A stretch of DNA of 37,643 nt from an uncultured Woeseiaceae bacterium. Its GTDB lineage: Bacteria > Pseudomonadota > Gammaproteobacteria > Steroidobacterales > Woeseiaceae. Positions 26,809-33,487 of the stretch are shown in pieces. The stretch covers positions 1 to 37,643 of the forward strand of contig CABYDR010000010.1 in NCBI GenBank assembly GCA_902517795.1, read 5' to 3'. Position 1 is the stretch's first letter, and each line of letters starts with the position of its first letter. A program made the position numbers and the translations under genes. Under the pieces are notes generated by a model. It was given only the letters and a program-made list of their open reading frames with translations. It made no database searches and was not told the origin of the DNA.

Positions 26809-27711
26809 CTACCTTCTGCGACGACGTTTCGATCTTCTTGAGCGATTTTCATTTGATCCGTTTTCTGCCTCAACACGAAAACGACTAATCCAATTGGTGC
26901 AGTCTGGATCATTACCCATCATCACGTTTGCACCCAAAACTGCCTGCATAACTTCTTCGTGCAACGGGCTGGTTATAGCTGAAGTCATTCCTGATGCAAT
27001 TGCCATAGTTAAAAATGCTGCGTTTATTCCATTTCTGTTTGGTAGCCCAAAGCTTACATTAGACGCACCACAGGTTGTATTTACTTTAAGCTCGTCTTTT
27101 AGACGGGAGACCAGATGCATAATCTGTTTTCCAGCAGAATTAATTGCACCAATAGGCATTACAAGAGGATCTACCACGACATTTTCATGTGAAATTCCAT
27201 GATCTGCCGCTCTTTCGACAATTTTTTTGGCAACCTCAAAACGTACATCTGGATCTTCTGAGATACCGGTCTCGTCATTGGATATGGCCACAACGGCTGC
27301 ATCGTATTTAGCAACTAAGGGCAGGACCGACTCAAGTCTTTCCTCTTCACCGGTGACTGAGTTAACTAGTGGTTTTCCCTGATAAACAGCTAGACCAGCT
27401 TCAAGAGCGGCCACAATCGATGAATCAATAGCCAAGGGAACATCTGTGACCGATTGAACAACTTTGATGGCCTTTGCAAGTAAAGCCGGCTCATCTGCAA
27501 GTGGAATCCCAGCGTTTACATCAAGCATGTGAGCTCCAGCTTGCACTTGGGCAATGGCATCAGATTCAACTCTACTAAAATCATCTGCCTTCATTTCTTC
27601 GGCCAATAATTTCCTACCAGTGGGGTTAATTCTCTCACCTATAATCACAAAGGGTTCATCAAAGCCAATTTTGACTTCTTTTGTTGATGAACTGATTTTA
27701 GTTATTGTCAT
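26809..27711 (-). CDS. Methyltetrahydrofolate:corrinoid methyltransferase (pterin-binding, MtgA/AcsE-like)
   Basis: About 300 residues from ATG 27711. The frame extends to 27780, but a GGAG 6 nt before 27711 decides the shorter start and removes the overlap with the MetF-like gene. Pterin-domain motifs are GERINPTG (25-32), MLDVNAG (62-68), LAIDSS (93-98), VNSVTGEE, DPLVMPIG (181-188) and GASNVSFGLPNR (215-226). These match MetH pterin domains, AcsE and MtgA, which move a methyl between corrinoid and THF. Here it would take methyl from the corrinoid protein to form 5-methyl-THF. The C-terminus is strongly basic (NRSRRSKRRRRR), outside the TIM barrel. It is the last gene of its operon. Confidence 0.92.
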   Translation of the reverse strand: MTITKISSSTKEVKIGFDEPFVIIGERINPTGRKLLAEEMKADDFSRVESDAIAQVQAGAHMLDVNAGIPLADEPALLAKAIKVVQSVTDVPLAIDSSIVAALEAGLAVYQGKPLVNSVTGEEERLESVLPLVAKYDAAVVAISNDETGISEDPDVRFEVAKKIVERAADHGISHENVVVDPLVMPIGAINSAGKQIMHLVSRLKDELKVNTTCGASNVSFGLPNRNGINAAFLTMAIASGMTSAITSPLHEEVMQAVLGANVMMGNDPDCTNWISRFRVEAENGSNENRSRRSKRRRRR

Positions 27712-27746
27712 TTGTGACTCCAATGTCGATAAAAAATGAGAAATCT

Positions 27747-28589
27747 TTATTGCATACTTGCAATTTTTGCTTCTCGCCATTTCTCAGTTATCTTTATCTG
27801 ATTGAAGCAATAGATATGATAGCCAGCTAAATTTGTTGCATCGATTTGATCATAATTGCTTATGCTCTCGACCAAGCTATCTGGGTAATAAATACTGGAT
27901 TTCATGATTTCGGTCGCAACTTGGGTTTTCTTTCTGAGAAAACGTAATGAATCTCCAACACCTATTCTTAGTGATGTCCTCAAAAGCCGTCCTCTTTCAA
28001 TAACCCCGGGCAAGCCAACCCAAACAGGAAGGTCAACACCTTCATTTTTTATTTTTATTAACCAATCGCCCAGTATATTTGCATCGAAACACATCTGTGT
28101 CACAACATAATCAGCAAGATCTTTTTTCTTGATAAGCTCTTTAATTAAGACATCTTCTTCAATATCCGGATGACCTTCAGGGTGAGCGGCAATTCCTATG
28201 CTCATATCTTTGACACTCATATCTCTCATGGATATCAACAACTGATAAGCATTACAGAAATCTCCAACAGGTTCTGGCCTGTCACCACCGGGAACAAATA
28301 CACTTTTAATATTTTTTTCTTTTAAGATCTTAAGAATTGAACTGAGATGAGAATTATCAGTTACGCATTTTGCTGCAATGTGCGGAGTTACCTCAAAACC
28401 CATGTCAACCAGATGGCCAGATAATTCAATAGTTTCATCAACACCCTTGGTAGGTGAGCATGTAACAGCGAGATGTGTTGATCTTGAGAGTCCTTCGAGT
28501 TTTTTTTCAATGTTTGGAACAGGAATAACTTCCATATAGGCATTCTGCAGATCATTAAGTATTCTTAAATTGCTGAAATTAAGTTGCAT
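27747..28589 (-). CDS. Methylenetetrahydrofolate reductase (MetF-like)
   Basis: 280 residues with the MTHFR barrel outline. YMEVIPVPN places E20 where the catalytic Glu of MetF (FEFFPP-type motif) lies, TCSPTKGVDET and HIAAKCVTDNSHL follow, GGDRPEPVGDF is the flavin-binding GD region, and VTQMCFDANILGDWL is the later conserved Q/F segment. It is somewhat shorter and more divergent than housekeeping MetF. In this operon the expected direction is oxidative, 5-methyl-THF to 5,10-methylene-THF, feeding the same pool as sarcosine oxidase. Biosynthetic MetF favours reduction, so the electron acceptor is an open question. It is 35 bp upstream of the pterin methyltransferase gene. Confidence 0.87.
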   Translation of the reverse strand: MQLNFSNLRILNDLQNAYMEVIPVPNIEKKLEGLSRSTHLAVTCSPTKGVDETIELSGHLVDMGFEVTPHIAAKCVTDNSHLSSILKILKEKNIKSVFVPGGDRPEPVGDFCNAYQLLISMRDMSVKDMSIGIAAHPEGHPDIEEDVLIKELIKKKDLADYVVTQMCFDANILGDWLIKIKNEGVDLPVWVGLPGVIERGRLLRTSLRIGVGDSLRFLRKKTQVATEIMKSSIYYPDSLVESISNYDQIDATNLAGYHIYCFNQIKITEKWREAKIASMQ

Positions 28590-28644
28590 GATAAATCATC
28601 TCGCTAGATATTTATTAAACCGAATATTACTTACAAATTTTCGT

Positions 28645-28953
28645 TTAGTGAACTAATTTTTGCCCATGATTCTTAATCAAAACCTTCAGATCTTCTTCAC
28701 TAAATAAATTTTGTAATTTTTGAACTTCTTCAGTGAGAAAATTATTGGAAACATCCTCTTTTATCAATTCTGTCTCTCTTCTCCACTCAGCAATATAAGC
28801 ACTACTACTTCCTTTTCCGGCTCGCATCGCTGCTCTGTCAATTGCTTCTTGAAAACGATGTTCAAGCATCATCTTATCTCTTTTGCGCCCTCTCTGAATC
28901 AGGACTTGTGAGGGAATATCTCGCCAAAAGATAGTGATTTTTTTAATGGCCAT
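28645..28953 (-). CDS. Small PF13769-type 'virulence factor' protein of the corrinoid operon
   Basis: 102 residues, with motifs I recognise from the family annotated 'virulence factor': FWRDIPSQVLIQRGRK, RFQEAIDRAAMRAGKGSSS, and AYIAEWRRETE. The label has no demonstrated connection to virulence here. In proteobacteria I recall this small protein sitting repeatedly beside MttB-type methyltransferase, corrinoid and MetF-like genes, as in this operon, where it lies between the corrinoid gene (20 bp) and the MetF-like gene (55 bp). No signal peptide or membrane segment is visible, so it is cytosolic. It is rich in Arg/Glu and has no obvious catalytic motif or metal-binding cysteines. A small accessory subunit or assembly factor of the methyltransferase is plausible but unproven. 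Confidence 0.82.
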   Translation of the reverse strand: MAIKKITIFWRDIPSQVLIQRGRKRDKMMLEHRFQEAIDRAAMRAGKGSSSAYIAEWRRETELIKEDVSNNFLTEEVQKLQNLFSEEDLKVLIKNHGQKLVH

Positions 28954-28973
28954 CTTTGAATTAAATTTTATGT

Positions 28974-29678
28974 TTAAGCTTGTTGTCTTTCTGCGACCAT
29001 TGCTACTGCAACTGCCGCAGCTTCGGCAGCATCACTACAATAACGGTCAGCACCAACTGCCTGTCCAAATTCTTCGTTTAATGGAGCACCGCCTACAAGA
29101 ACGATATATTTGTCTCTGATGCCCTTATTAACCATTTCGTCGATGACAACCTTCATATACGGCATAGTCGTTGTTAAAAGTGCCGACATCCCAAGTATGT
29201 CTGGTTTGTGTTTTTCGAGAGCCGCAAAATAATCCTCGACCGAGTTATTGATGCCTATGTCAAACACATCAAAACCAGCACCTTCCAACATCATGCCTAC
29301 TAAGTTCTTGCCAATATCGTGAATATCACCCTTAACTGTTCCAATGACCATTGAGCCAACTGGTTTTGCTCCAGTCTCGGCAAGGAGTGGTTTAAGAATT
29401 GCCATGCCTCCTTTCATTGCGTTAGCTGCCAGTAAGACTTCAGGAACAAAAAGGATGCCGTCTCTAAAATCTATCCCCACGATCGTCATCCCAGAAACGA
29501 GTGCTTCGTTGAGAACTTTTTCTGCTGACCAACCTCTTTCGAGAAGTATGTTTGTGCCTTCTTCAACTTCTTCTTTCAGGCCATCGTACAAATCATCATG
29601 CATCTGCTCAACAAGTTCCTCGTCAGACAAATCTGCGAGCACAATATCGTCATCATATTCTTCATTGGAATCACTCAT
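28974..29678 (-). CDS. Methyltransferase corrinoid-binding protein (MtgC/MttC-like)
   Basis: 234 residues. An N-terminal four-helix cap domain (about 40-105, with GTNILLERGW and FVPEVLLAANAMKGGM) precedes the Rossmann-like B12 domain. The cobalamin signature is GDIHDIGKN with D118, H120 (lower axial ligand) and G123, then SALLTT (165-170) and GGAPLNEEFG (196-205). It carries the methyl group between the MttB-type enzymes and the pterin methyltransferase. The first 30 residues are unusually acidic, with 13 Asp/Glu and no Lys/Arg, in an extension before the cap domain. It is encoded directly after MttB-2 in the same operon and is the only corrinoid protein in the window, so MttB-1 may use it too. 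Confidence 0.94.
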   Translation of the reverse strand: MSDSNEEYDDDIVLADLSDEELVEQMHDDLYDGLKEEVEEGTNILLERGWSAEKVLNEALVSGMTIVGIDFRDGILFVPEVLLAANAMKGGMAILKPLLAETGAKPVGSMVIGTVKGDIHDIGKNLVGMMLEGAGFDVFDIGINNSVEDYFAALEKHKPDILGMSALLTTTMPYMKVVIDEMVNKGIRDKYIVLVGGAPLNEEFGQAVGADRYCSDAAEAAAVAVAMVAERQQA

Positions 29679-29732
29679 ACATCTCTCACTTTATTAAACT
29701 GCAATAATTTTAACGCCATAATTTTAAATTAA

Positions 29733-31274
29733 CTAGTAATCTCTGTCTTCAAATTCTGATTTTCTCTTTGTAATAAATTCAATCAAAGCTTCATCAATCG
29801 CTGGATCCAGACTGGGTGGCTCGTAATCCTGCAACATAGATTTCCATTTTAAATTAGCACGTTTTGCGCAGTCAAAACTTCCTTCCTTCTCCCATTGTTC
29901 GAAGCTATTATTGTCGGCAAGACTAGAACGATAAAATGCTGTTTCAAAATTTGCTTGAGTGTGATTGGCACCAAGGTAATGTCCACCTGGACCTATCTCT
30001 TTGAAAGCATCCATAGCTTGTCCATTTTCACTCATGTCCACTCCCTGCAACATTACTGCAAGCATACCTGCCTGATCTGCATCCATGATAAATTTTTCGT
30101 AACCCATTGAAAGTCCGCCTTCAAGCCAGCCAGCTGTATGAAGCATAAAATTTACTCCTGCTAAAGCCGACGCCTGAAGTGTATTTGCCGATTCATAAGC
30201 TGCTTGTGCGTCAGGAATTTTTGATGCGCAAAGGCCACCGCCACTCCTAAAGGGAACGCCAAGACGTCTAGCTAAAGCGCCAGCAATTGTCATCACATGA
30301 CCGGGCTCGGGAGTACCGAAAGTCGGTGCACCTGATTGCATTGAAACAGCGCTCGCAAACGTTCCGAAAATTACAGGTGCTCCTGGTCTTACCAATTGCA
30401 CATAAGCGATACCAGCGAGGGCTTCCGCAAGTATTTGCGTAACTGTTCCAGCAATCGTTACTGGTGACATTGCCCCTGCCAATATAAATGGTGAGATCAT
30501 AGTTGCTTGATTATTCTCCGCGTAAACTTTAGCTGATCCCAGCATAGTTGCATCAAATGTCATTGGTGAATTTGCATTTATCAAACTGGTCAATACAGTG
30601 TTTTCATTCAAAAAATCCTCACCAAAAACTAATTTGGCCATATCAACTGTATCTTGCGCTCTGTCTGGATGCGTTACTGAACCCATGAAAGGTTTATCAC
30701 TGTATTTGATGTGACTGTATACCATGTCAAAATGTCGCTTATTAACAGGTATATCAACAGGTTCGCAAATTGTTCCTCCAGAATGGTGAAGATGAGGGCT
30801 CATGTATGCCAACTTTACAAAATTTTTAAAATCCTCGATTGTGGCGTATCGTCTGCCCTCATCGAGATCCCTCACAAAAGGAGAACCGTATGCTGGAACC
30901 AAAACTGTTCGTGGTCCGCCAATTATCACATTGTTATTTGGGTTTCTGGCATGTTGGATATATTCTTTGGGTGCATTTGAATTAATTATCTTTCTGCAAA
31001 GGCCTCTCGGAAATCTCACGCGCTCACCATCAATATCAGCGCCTTCTTCCTTAAATAATTCTAATGCGCTAGGAAAATCTCTGAATTCAATCCCGATTTC
31101 CTCAAGAAGAATGTCGGCATTATTTTCTATTATTTCTAGTTCATCAATATTTAAAATTTCTTGATAAGGTATCTTTCTTTCAATGAATGGTTGATATTTT
31201 TTTATCTCGCCCTTTCTGCTGGCAATTTTTCTATTTCTGCCGCCAGGCTGCCTTCTTCTTTTTCTGTCGCTCAT
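29733..31274 (-). CDS. MttB-family (non-pyrrolysine) corrinoid-dependent methyltransferase, paralogue 2
   Basis: 513 residues of the MTTB superfamily: NADILLEEIGIEFRD, RFPRGLCRKIINSNAPKEYI, VTHPDRAQDTVDMAKLVFG, FGTPEPGHVMTIAGALARRL, GGGLCASKIPDAQAAYESAN and the C-terminal GPGGHYLGANHTQANFE. There is no internal amber codon. Barrel residues differ widely from paralogue 1 (SGGSPEQG against FGTPEPGH, MSDSKLPD against CASKIPDA), which argues for a different substrate or partner. Its N-terminus (DRKRRRQPGGRNRKIASRK) is a basic tail. It is the first gene of the operon that supplies the corrinoid protein, pterin methyltransferase and MetF-like enzyme. A quaternary amine methyl donor such as glycine betaine is likely but not shown. 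Confidence 0.9.
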   Translation of the reverse strand: MSDRKRRRQPGGRNRKIASRKGEIKKYQPFIERKIPYQEILNIDELEIIENNADILLEEIGIEFRDFPSALELFKEEGADIDGERVRFPRGLCRKIINSNAPKEYIQHARNPNNNVIIGGPRTVLVPAYGSPFVRDLDEGRRYATIEDFKNFVKLAYMSPHLHHSGGTICEPVDIPVNKRHFDMVYSHIKYSDKPFMGSVTHPDRAQDTVDMAKLVFGEDFLNENTVLTSLINANSPMTFDATMLGSAKVYAENNQATMISPFILAGAMSPVTIAGTVTQILAEALAGIAYVQLVRPGAPVIFGTFASAVSMQSGAPTFGTPEPGHVMTIAGALARRLGVPFRSGGGLCASKIPDAQAAYESANTLQASALAGVNFMLHTAGWLEGGLSMGYEKFIMDADQAGMLAVMLQGVDMSENGQAMDAFKEIGPGGHYLGANHTQANFETAFYRSSLADNNSFEQWEKEGSFDCAKRANLKWKSMLQDYEPPSLDPAIDEALIEFITKRKSEFEDRDY

Positions 31275-31333
31275 CTATCTTGCTCTGATTTATTCAAAAA
31301 AATAAATTAATTAATTATCTAAATATTTTTTCA

Positions 31334-31362
31334 CTTATATGCTCAAATTTCTATAAAGTAAA
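31334..31362 (-). promoter_or_regulatory. Candidate sigma70 promoter for the MttB-2/corrinoid operon
   Basis: On the minus strand a -35 TTTACT (complement of 31357-31362), a 17-bp spacer and a -10 TATAAG (complement of 31334-31339). The -10 is one base from consensus. It would give a leader of about 50 nt before the ATG at 31274. Confidence 0.4.
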
Positions 31363-31475
31363 TATTTTTTTATTTAATTCATTCTTTATAAAAAAGTGCA
31401 TACATACTATCTTTATTTATTAATGAGAATATGATTCAACAAAATTTAATTTAAATCATAATATGGCAATAAAAT

Positions 31476-31504
31476 TTGAGAAATATCATCGAGACTATTA
31501 GACT
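31476..31504 (+). promoter_or_regulatory. Candidate promoter for formate-THF ligase
   Basis: A -35 TTGAGA (31476-31481), 17-bp spacer and -10 TAGACT (31499-31504) precede the gene, giving a leader of about 60 nt. The -10 matches consensus at only four positions, so other starts in this A+T-rich spacer are possible. Confidence 0.25.
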
Positions 31505-31570
31505 TCGTCGCCAAGATAAAAATCACTATAAAATGATAAAGAATAAATAGTAGCCTTAAACGCTAGGTAA

Positions 31571-33256
31571 ATGAAAATGAAAAAATATCCATCAGATCTT
31601 GAGATTGCTCAAGCCGCAAAAAAAGAACCCATTGGTGCTATCGCCAGTAAATTAGATATTAATAGTGAGGGTCTAATCCCATTTGGAAATGATAAGGCAA
31701 AAATAACATACGATTTCATTGATAAGATTAAAAATAATAAGGAAGGTAACCTTATTCTAGTTACTGCAATATCTCCAACTCCAGCAGGAGAAGGCAAAAC
31801 CACAACAAGCGTCGGTTTAGTCGACGGGCTTTGCCGCATTGGAAAAAAAGCCATGATATGCCTCAGAGAGCCCAGTCTTGGTCCTTGTTTTGGGATGAAA
31901 GGTGGTGCAGCGGGAGGAGGATACGCGCAAGTAATACCAATGACAGATATCAACCTTCACTTTACAGGCGATTTTCATGCCATCGGTGCCGCACATAATC
32001 TTCTTTCGGCGGTAATTGATAACCATATACACTGGGAAAATCAGTTGGACATTGATCCAAGAAGAATCACTTGGAAAAGAGTGGTGGACATGAACGATCG
32101 AGCCCTGAGAGACATAACCACAGGCTTGGGTGGACCAGGGAATGGCATACCTCGTCAAGGTGGTTTTGATATAACTGTAGCATCGGAAATCATGGCGGTT
32201 TTTTGTCTCGCTACAGATCTGGATGATTTGCAAAAAAGAATAGGAAACATAGTAATTGGTTACACACGAAAAAAAGAACCAGTTAAGGTTTCTCAGCTGG
32301 ATGTTCAGGGTGCTATGACTGCGCTTTTAAGAGATGCCTTTCAACCAAACTTAGTTCAAACTCTAGAAAATAATCCTGCTTTGATGCATGGGGGGCCTTT
32401 TGCAAATATTGCGCATGGATGCAACTCTGTGATAGCCACAAAAACTGCATTAAAAATGGCCGACTATGTGGTTACTGAAGCTGGTTTTGGTGCGGATTTG
32501 GGTGCTGAGAAATTTTTTGATATTAAATGCCGTAAAGCAGGCTTGCATCCTGATGCAGTGGTCTTGGTTGCGACGACTAAAGCCTTAAAGATGCATGGAG
32601 GAAAAGATAAATCTGATCTCTCCTCAGAGGATGTTGATGCAATTACAAAAGGGTGTGAAAACCTTGGCCGCCATATTCGAAATATTGGGCAATATGGTGT
32701 GCCAGTTACAGTAGGTATAAATGGATATGTAACAGACACAGAAAACGAACACCAAGCTATTATTAATTATTGCAAACAATTTGACGTTGAATGCAAAATC
32801 TCAACACACTGGACTGATGGCGGAAAAGGCGCAGAAGATCTTGCACGGCATGTCGCTGAAATGATTGAACATCAGAAATCACAGTTCAGAACACTATACG
32901 ATGATGATATGCCACTTTGGGAAAAAGTGCGTCATATTGCAAGAAGCATTTACGGCGCTGAAGACATTATAGCGGATAAAAAAGTTCGCGCTCAATTTGA
33001 AGAATTTGAAAAAGCCGGATACGGAAACTATCCAGTTTGCATGGCTAAGACACAATACAGCTTTTCAACCGATCCTCAACTCATGGGCGCACCCAGCGGG
33101 CATGATGTTCCAATCAGAGAAATCCGCCTGGCATCAGGTGCTGAATTTATCGTAGTCATTTGCGGTGATGTCATGACCATGCCAGGACTACCAAGAAAAC
33201 CAGCCTCAGAAAATATTGGAATTAATCAAGAAAAAGAAATTACTGGATTATTCTAA
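31571..33256 (+). CDS. fhs: Formate-tetrahydrofolate ligase
   Basis: 561 residues, the normal length. The P-loop-like ATP site is [14 protein letters not shown] (about 70-83). Other strong family sequences are [66 protein letters not shown] and the C-terminal [14 protein letters not shown]. The reaction is formate + ATP + THF to 10-formyl-THF, reversible, so it can also release formate with ATP gain when C1 units are in excess. That suits a cluster producing several methylene-THF per substrate. The start may be ATG 31571 or ATG 31577; the only AGG is 9 nt from the second and just 3 nt from the first, so the second is quite possible. FolD is not in the window. Confidence 0.97.
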   Translation: MKMKKYPSDLEIAQAAKKEPIGAIASKLDINSEGLIPFGNDKAKITYDFIDKIKNNKEGNLILVTAISPTPAGEGKTTTSVGLVDGLCRIGKKAMICLREPSLGPCFGMKGGAAGGGYAQVIPMTDINLHFTGDFHAIGAAHNLLSAVIDNHIHWENQLDIDPRRITWKRVVDMNDRALRDITTGLGGPGNGIPRQGGFDITVASEIMAVFCLATDLDDLQKRIGNIVIGYTRKKEPVKVSQLDVQGAMTALLRDAFQPNLVQTLENNPALMHGGPFANIAHGCNSVIATKTALKMADYVVTEAGFGADLGAEKFFDIKCRKAGLHPDAVVLVATTKALKMHGGKDKSDLSSEDVDAITKGCENLGRHIRNIGQYGVPVTVGINGYVTDTENEHQAIINYCKQFDVECKISTHWTDGGKGAEDLARHVAEMIEHQKSQFRTLYDDDMPLWEKVRHIARSIYGAEDIIADKKVRAQFEEFEKAGYGNYPVCMAKTQYSFSTDPQLMGAPSGHDVPIREIRLASGAEFIVVICGDVMTMPGLPRKPASENIGINQEKEITGLF

Positions 33257-33487
33257 AATATACATCAAATTATAATGTTGTTTAAAAACAACAAAAAAAT
33301 AAAAAAACGACAAAAACACGATAAATTTATTGTAGTTTTGTTACAAATACTTTAAATTTCTTATCAATAGTATGGCGAAATAACCGTGCTCTAAAAGTAG
33401 CATAATTTTTTGCCATTAATTTAAATCGATTTATATTAAGAAAAAGCTAAACATAAATAAGCAAAAATATCCCAGGGGGAAAATAAT
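33257..33487. other. Spacer between fhs and the TonB-dependent receptor
   Basis: A 231-bp A+T-rich spacer without a supported ORF. Near its start there is an A/T-only type hairpin (33276-33293) followed by A runs rather than a T tract. Near its end it holds a good promoter candidate for the receptor gene and an AGGGGGA ribosome-binding site close to the ATG. Confidence 0.5.
33410..33437 (+). promoter_or_regulatory. Candidate sigma70 promoter for the TonB-dependent receptor
   Basis: A -35 TTGCCA (33410-33415), a 16-bp spacer and a -10 TATATT (33432-33437). Each box is one base from consensus, making this the best promoter match I found. The expected leader is about 44 nt, and AGGGGGA lies just before the ATG at 33488. 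Confidence 0.48.

Larger units (their letters stand above)
31275..31570. other. Divergent spacer between MttB-2 and formate-THF ligase
   Basis: A 296-bp, very A+T-rich spacer with no credible ORF. It holds a good minus-strand promoter candidate near 31334-31362 and a weaker plus-strand one near 31476-31504. I see no cobalamin, glycine or THF riboswitch core and no strong inverted repeat. The long run of A/T tracts could bend DNA or bind a nucleoid protein. Confidence 0.5.

Noticed and set aside
27712-27780. N-terminal extension of the pterin methyltransferase to an ATG at 27780
   Set aside because: It would overlap the MetF-like gene, lacks family-like sequence, and the internal ATG at 27711 has a well placed GGAG.
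20403-31274. Pyrrolysine-containing MttB (in-frame amber read-through)
   Set aside because: Both MttB-type frames are full length (513 codons) without an internal TAG, and no pylTSBCD gene is visible.
31275-31570. Cobalamin, THF or glycine riboswitch upstream of MttB-2 or fhs
   Set aside because: No B12-box-like or other conserved core is recognisable and the spacer is nearly all A/T tracts; a covariance-model scan would settle it.
33276-33293. Hairpin TGTTGTT-taaa-AACAACA just after fhs as a terminator
   Set aside because: The stem is almost all A/T and is followed by A runs rather than T on the plus strand; it would only look like a terminator for minus-strand transcripts, and no minus-strand gene ends there.
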